The notes under the pieces are model-generated. The model searched no databases. It worked only from the letters and a program-made list of their open reading frames with translations, and had not been told where the DNA came from. The translations under genes were made by a program, and so were the position numbers. From assembly GCF_046480435.1 (NCBI RefSeq), contig NZ_PKGC01000113.1: a stretch of 18,936 nucleotides of DNA, one strand, 5' to 3'. This document shows positions 16,030-18,936 of the stretch, in pieces (the first letter of the stretch is position 1; the number at the start of each line of letters is the position of its first letter). This DNA comes from Limnospira platensis (GTDB lineage Bacteria > Cyanobacteriota > Cyanobacteriia > Cyanobacteriales > Microcoleaceae).

Positions 16030-16167
16030 GAAGGGGTCGAGAATGGGGTCGCCCCCATTCCCTCCCATTCAAAACCGTACTTGAGACTTTCGCCTCATAC
16101 GGCTCCTGATGTGGATGCCCAATTGGTCAGTGGTACAGTGTTGACTTCACCGCTTAGTCCTTGTTCT
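16030..16167 (-). ncRNA. 3' end of a group II intron (domains V and VI)
   Basis: On the minus strand, positions 16105-16071 form a textbook group II domain V. It opens with the AGC triad (GAGCCGTA), has an 8-bp lower stem pairing with TACGGTTT, a two-base AG bulge, an upper stem TGAGGC/GTCTCA and a GAAA tetraloop. Domain VI follows as a long G-rich hairpin (GAATGGGG-GCGA-CCCCATTC) with an unpaired A in TCGACCCC as a candidate branch point. The exact 3' splice site lies somewhere in about 16020-16033. Sequence 16106-16167 should be the end of domain IV, and it is interrupted by an IS630 at 16169. No reverse transcriptase gene or 5' end is visible for this copy, so it is a fragment or an ORF-less intron. 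Confidence 0.85.
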
Positions 16168-16168
16168 A

Positions 16169-17130
16169 TAGCACAAAACAGAACAGTTAGGACGTATAAT
16201 GGCAAGGATATCTACAGAAGACCCAAAAGGCCAGCCCCCTACACTTACGACCTCAGACAAAAAGTTATTAATGCAATTGAACTAGACGGTATGCCCAAAA
16301 CAGAAGCCAGTCAAGTTTTCCATGTCAGCCGGAACACCATTAATCTCTGGCTGCAAAGAAAAGCACAGACCGGAGACTTCCTCCCTAAACCTAATCACCG
16401 ACCTGGCAATAACCACAAAATTACCGACTGGCAAAAATTCAAGGCTTTTGCCCAAGAGCATGGCCACAAAACCTCCGCTCCAATGGCTGAACTTTGGGAT
16501 GACGACATCTCTCCTCGCACCATATCCAGAGCCTTGAAGAAAATTGGCTTCACCAGAAAAAAANAAAAAAAACTTACGGCTACCAAGAACGTGATCAGCA
16601 ACAGCGAGAGGAGTTTATTGCTCAGATTGAACATATGGAGCCACAAGAAGTGGTCTACCTCGATGAAGCCGGCATGAATAGTCAGGACTCGGATTACCCT
16701 TATGGTTACTGCGAGGAAGGAAAACGCTTCGATGCCCTCAAATCAGGGAAGAGGCAGGGCAGGGTGAGCTATATGGCCGCATGGTGTTATCAACAACTCT
16801 TAGCTCCCTTTACCTTTGAGGGTTGTTGTAATCGGACAGTGTTTGAGTTGTGGTTGGAGTTCATCTTAATTCCAACACTGAAGCCAGGTCAGACTCTAGT
16901 GCTAGACAATGCAACGTTTCATAAAGGGGGACGGATTCCTGAGCTAGTGGAGGCGGCTCAATGCCGTTTGCTCTATCTACCACCTTATTCGCCAGACCTC
17001 AACAAGATAGAGAAATGTTGGTCGTGGTTGAAAGCCCGCATTCGCCATTGCACGTGAGCAGTTTGATTCTCTCGATGATGCCATGGATTCCGTTCTCCCA
17101 GCTGCGTCCTAACCACCTTGACTAATGCTA
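16169..17130 (+). mobile_element. IS630-family insertion sequence, full length (962 bp), inserted in a group II intron
   Basis: The ends are imperfect inverted repeats: tagcac...gttaggacgta at the left, and its counterpart tagcatt...ggttaggacgca read inward from 17130. The element is flanked by TA on both sides (16167-16168 and 17131-17132), the target duplication of IS630/Tc1 elements. It sits in the domain IV region of the minus-strand group II intron fragment. It is in opposite orientation to the copy at the left edge of the window. Its transposase is damaged, but its ends are intact, so it could still be moved by a related enzyme supplied elsewhere. Confidence 0.9.
16228..17112 (+). pseudogene. 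IS630-family transposase, decayed
   Basis: The N-terminal helix-turn-helix part starts at 16231 (PAPYTYDLRQKV). The start codon ATG of the left copy is AGG here, and no in-frame start lies upstream within the element. At the A-run 16557-16572 (with one undetermined base) the frame must slip by -1 to continue as TYGYQERDQQQREEF. The catalytic part then shows the DDE motif: VVYLDEAGMN, LVLDNATFH and SPDLNKIEKCW. A further one-base insertion after IRHCT (about 17055) brings an early TGA, while the expected tail EQFDSLDDAMDSVLPAAS is encoded in another frame up to 17112. Substitutions D to H and Q to P against the left copy point to decay. Reading the frame upstream to 15982 only translates antisense intron and tRNA-like DNA and is not part of the gene. 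Confidence 0.82.
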
Positions 17131-17132
17131 TA

Positions 17133-17412
17133 ACATCCACTACAGCAATTAGGATACGGTCAACTTCCGCACTTATACAACAAATTACCCCAAAAAGCAA
17201 GAGGTTTTTGACAAAACTTTACATAGATTTATGTCAGTCTGGCTGTCGGTGATCAGGTGAGCAGATTGTGGTAACATAATAGGATATCCGCTCAGGTTGC
17301 AAGACCTTGGGTTCAGAAAAGATCTACTAAAACATGGCGGATCTTGATGGACCTAAAAAAGTAAGCCAAAGTAGTAGCGATAACACTGTAAAAAGCTAGG
17401 CTACACCTAAAA
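17133..17412. other. Non-coding or unassigned segment between IS630 and the nested introns
   Basis: About 280 bp with no recognisable gene. Its left part may continue the interrupted minus-strand intron (domain IV side) beyond the IS630. A perfect -35 box TTGACA followed 16 bp later by TATGTC lies around 17207-17234 on the plus strand. A short frame MADLDGPKKVSQSS (from 17334) ends after 21 codons and lacks a ribosome-binding site. The last bases (CTACACCTAAAA) are the 5' exon of the outer intron. Confidence 0.4.
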
Positions 17413-18125
17413 GTGCGAGACGTTCAGGCATGAAATAGGGTTGTAATACCCGAAATAACCGCCTGGTGGGGATTTCAGCCCATCGGTTGAATATAAGAAC
17501 CTCGCTTCTGACCATCCCCATAACTGTTTATATGTCCCGAAGCGAAAAGCAAGGCAGGGAACTCAAGGTCAATCCCACAAAGAAAATCGTAATGCTCAAT
17601 TACACCATAAGGAGGAGTATTAAAACCACTTAGGCGATTGTGGGAAAGAGTAACGGCGATAGCCACCCCCAGTTTTAGGAATCACAACCCGTCAGATTGA
17701 AGCGGGGAACGGAAGGCGTGAGGGAAAACCTATTCCCAATAATCCGACCACTGCCAACCATCCATGACTAAGGAAATCTGAATGTTCCGACTTGAACCAT
17801 CGTCATTAGCAGGCAGCGAAATAGGTTGACACGCTGCGCCCAAAAGGGTAAGGGGAAAAGTAGGGTTCTTTATATAACACCTACACAGACCTTTAAAGTA
17901 CCCCGGTGGATAGGACAAGTCTAAAGATGGAATGCCCATATAAACGGAACGTTTTAACCCCTCTTAGGCTCTGATTATCTGGTCGAGATAAACAGTAGTG
18001 AAAGTGTAAGCGCAAGCCTATTAGGGGATGAGATGTGACCAGAAGCTAACGCCCTGCTGTAATGGCAGGGATATGCTGACAAGTCACGGTTTGATTGTAA
18101 AGAATAGAGTCTAGTAGGAGTCATT

Positions 18126-18719
18126 ATGACGAAAGCGAGTTTAAAGAAATGGTTTGAGAAATCAAAGCCAATCAAGACTACGAGTGTATGGAAAGCTATA
18201 CCATGGGCGAAAGTTCAACGTAAAGTTTTCAAGCTCCAAAAGAGGATATTTCAAGCAGCTAAATCGGGACAGGACGCAAAAGCAAGAAGGTGGCAACGTC
18301 TACTGGTGAAATCATATTATGCCCGACTCTTAGCAGTGCGGCGAGTGACTCAAGATAATCAAGGCAAAAAGACAGCAGGTGTCGATGGAATGAGAGCAAT
18401 CTCCCCAAGACAAAGACTGGAACTAGCTAAGAGTATCAAAGGAAATCTCAAAGCAAAACCACTGCGTAGGGTGTGGATTCAAAAACCCGGAAGGGATGAA
18501 AAATGTCCTCTGGGAATACCCACTATCCAAGATAGAGCAAGGCAAGCCTTGGTAAAGTCGGCACTCGAACCTGAATGGGAATCGAGGTTTGAAAGCAACA
18601 GCTATGGGTTCCGACCCGGACGGTCAGCCCATGATGCAATATCCAGAATCTTTCAAAGTATAAACAAAGGAGGTTATTACATACTGGATGCAGGTGCGAG
18701 ACGTTCGGGTATGAAATAG
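18126..18719 (+). CDS. Group II intron reverse transcriptase/maturase, N-terminal part, interrupted by an inner intron
   Basis: The first 189 codons (to 18693) encode the start of a group II intron-encoded protein: an N-terminal extension with VWKAIPWAKVQRKVFKLQKRIFQAAK, RT-0 (TAGVDGMR, about 83-90), RT-1 (VWIQKPGRDEKCPLGIPTIQDRARQALVKSALEPEWESRF) and RT-2 with SYGFRPGRSAHDAI (159-172), ending GGYYILDA. In homologues the next residues are the catalytic motif D-I-x-x-F-F. Here the next base, g (18693), is followed by the 5' end of another group II intron, so the frame reads ARRSGMK into intron sequence and stops at 18719. The protein promotes splicing and intron mobility. AGGAG lies five bases before the ATG. 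Without splicing of the inner intron the product would lack the polymerase active site, maturase and any endonuclease domain. Confidence 0.88.
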   Translation: MTKASLKKWFEKSKPIKTTSVWKAIPWAKVQRKVFKLQKRIFQAAKSGQDAKARRWQRLLVKSYYARLLAVRRVTQDNQGKKTAGVDGMRAISPRQRLELAKSIKGNLKAKPLRRVWIQKPGRDEKCPLGIPTIQDRARQALVKSALEPEWESRFESNSYGFRPGRSAHDAISRIFQSINKGGYYILDAGARRSGMK

Positions 18720-18936
18720 GGCTGAAATGCCCGAAATAACTACCCGGTGAGGATTCCAGCTCCGAATCTGGATATAAGGAGACCTCTCCTGAGCATCCTC
18801 ATAACTGATTATATGTCCCGACGCTTAGGTAACTAAGCAAGGCAGGGAACTCAAGGTCATAAACGAACTGAGAAATCAGGGAGTAGAGAGTAACGGCGAT
18901 AGCCACCCCCAGTTTTGGAAATCATAACTCCAGGAT
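18694..18936 (+). mobile_element. Inner group II intron, 5' part (continues beyond window)
   Basis: A second GTGCGAGACGTTC begins at 18694, inside the reverse transcriptase ORF of the outer intron. The following 243 bases run parallel to the outer intron's 5' domain with many conserved blocks and compensating changes in stem regions (for example AGGGTTGTAATACCC versus AGGGCTGAAATGCCC). The insertion is in sense orientation. The rest of the element lies beyond the window. Confidence 0.88.

Larger units (their letters stand above)
17413..18936 (+). mobile_element. Outer group II intron, 5' part with reverse transcriptase gene (continues beyond window)
   Basis: The intron starts at GTGCGAGACGTTC (17413), matching the conserved GUGYG 5' end. 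About 710 bases of structured RNA (domains I to III) follow, and then a reverse transcriptase ORF in the domain IV position. Blocks such as ATGAAATAGGG, CCCGAAATAAC, TATATGTCCCGA, GGCAGGGAACTCAAGGTC and AACGGCGATAGCCACCCCC recur in the inner intron, so both belong to one family. The 3' half, including domain V, lies beyond the window. The ribozyme would splice itself from RNA with help of its maturase. Orientation is opposite to the domain V-VI fragment at 16.0-16.17 kb. Confidence 0.88.

Noticed and set aside
15982..16230. Upstream extension of the IS630 transposase frame (MLKNKRTMGLEP...)
   Set aside because: It is the antisense translation of the tRNA-like segment and group II domains V-VI; the left IS630 copy has its own ATG at the position equivalent to 16228.
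17334..17399. Short frame MADLDGPKKVSQSS before the outer intron as a host gene
   Set aside because: It ends at TAG before the intron, has no ribosome-binding site and no recognisable family.

Overview
The window looks like chromosomal DNA of a filamentous non-heterocystous cyanobacterium, most likely Arthrospira/Limnospira. This rests on roughly twenty copies of the cyanobacterial octamer GCGATCGC (HIP1) between about 3.87 and 15.5 kb, a cyanobacterial gene repertoire (PucC/BCH-type transporter, DUF928 protein next to a CHASE2 cyclase, cyanobacterial HD-domain family), and many IS630 and group II intron sequences. The genus is an inference.

Layout. (1) Left mobile zone, 1-2.8 kb: the 5' end of an IS630-type element (minus strand, cut by the window edge at a poly-A run), an intrinsic terminator, a divergent tyrosine recombinase, and an AI-2E/PerM-family permease that is broken by a frameshift and a stop codon and ends abruptly where the recombinase-bearing DNA begins. 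(2) Resident core, 2.9-15.9 kb: HD-domain metalloprotein; membrane-anchored HlyD/RND-type adaptor (with a 55-base assembly gap); a DUF928 protein and a CHASE2-adenylate/guanylate cyclase in one operon; mutS; gloB (glyoxalase II); a cNMP-binding-domain protein lacking the usual phosphate-binding arginine; an ABHD14-like alpha/beta hydrolase; and a PucC/BCH2-type major facilitator protein. (3) Right mobile zone, 15.99-18.94 kb: a tRNA 3'-half-like sequence directly followed (minus strand) by the domain V-VI end of a group II intron, a decayed full-length IS630 copy inserted in that intron, then on the plus strand the 5' part of another group II intron whose reverse transcriptase ORF is itself interrupted by a second group II intron of the same family. 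That is a nested intron (twintron) arrangement.

How the genes work together. The strongest functional unit is DUF928 plus CHASE2-cyclase: an exported protein and a membrane receptor cyclase 38 bp apart in one transcription unit, plausibly an envelope sensor producing cAMP. MutS, GloB, the hydrolase and the PucC-like protein appear to be independent housekeeping or photosynthesis-related genes. The two IS630 copies lie in inverted orientation around the core, so recombination between them could invert about 16 kb. The most interesting part is the right end. The inner intron is inserted at the point where the catalytic Asp codon of the outer intron's reverse transcriptase is expected, so outer RT activity should depend on inner-intron splicing.
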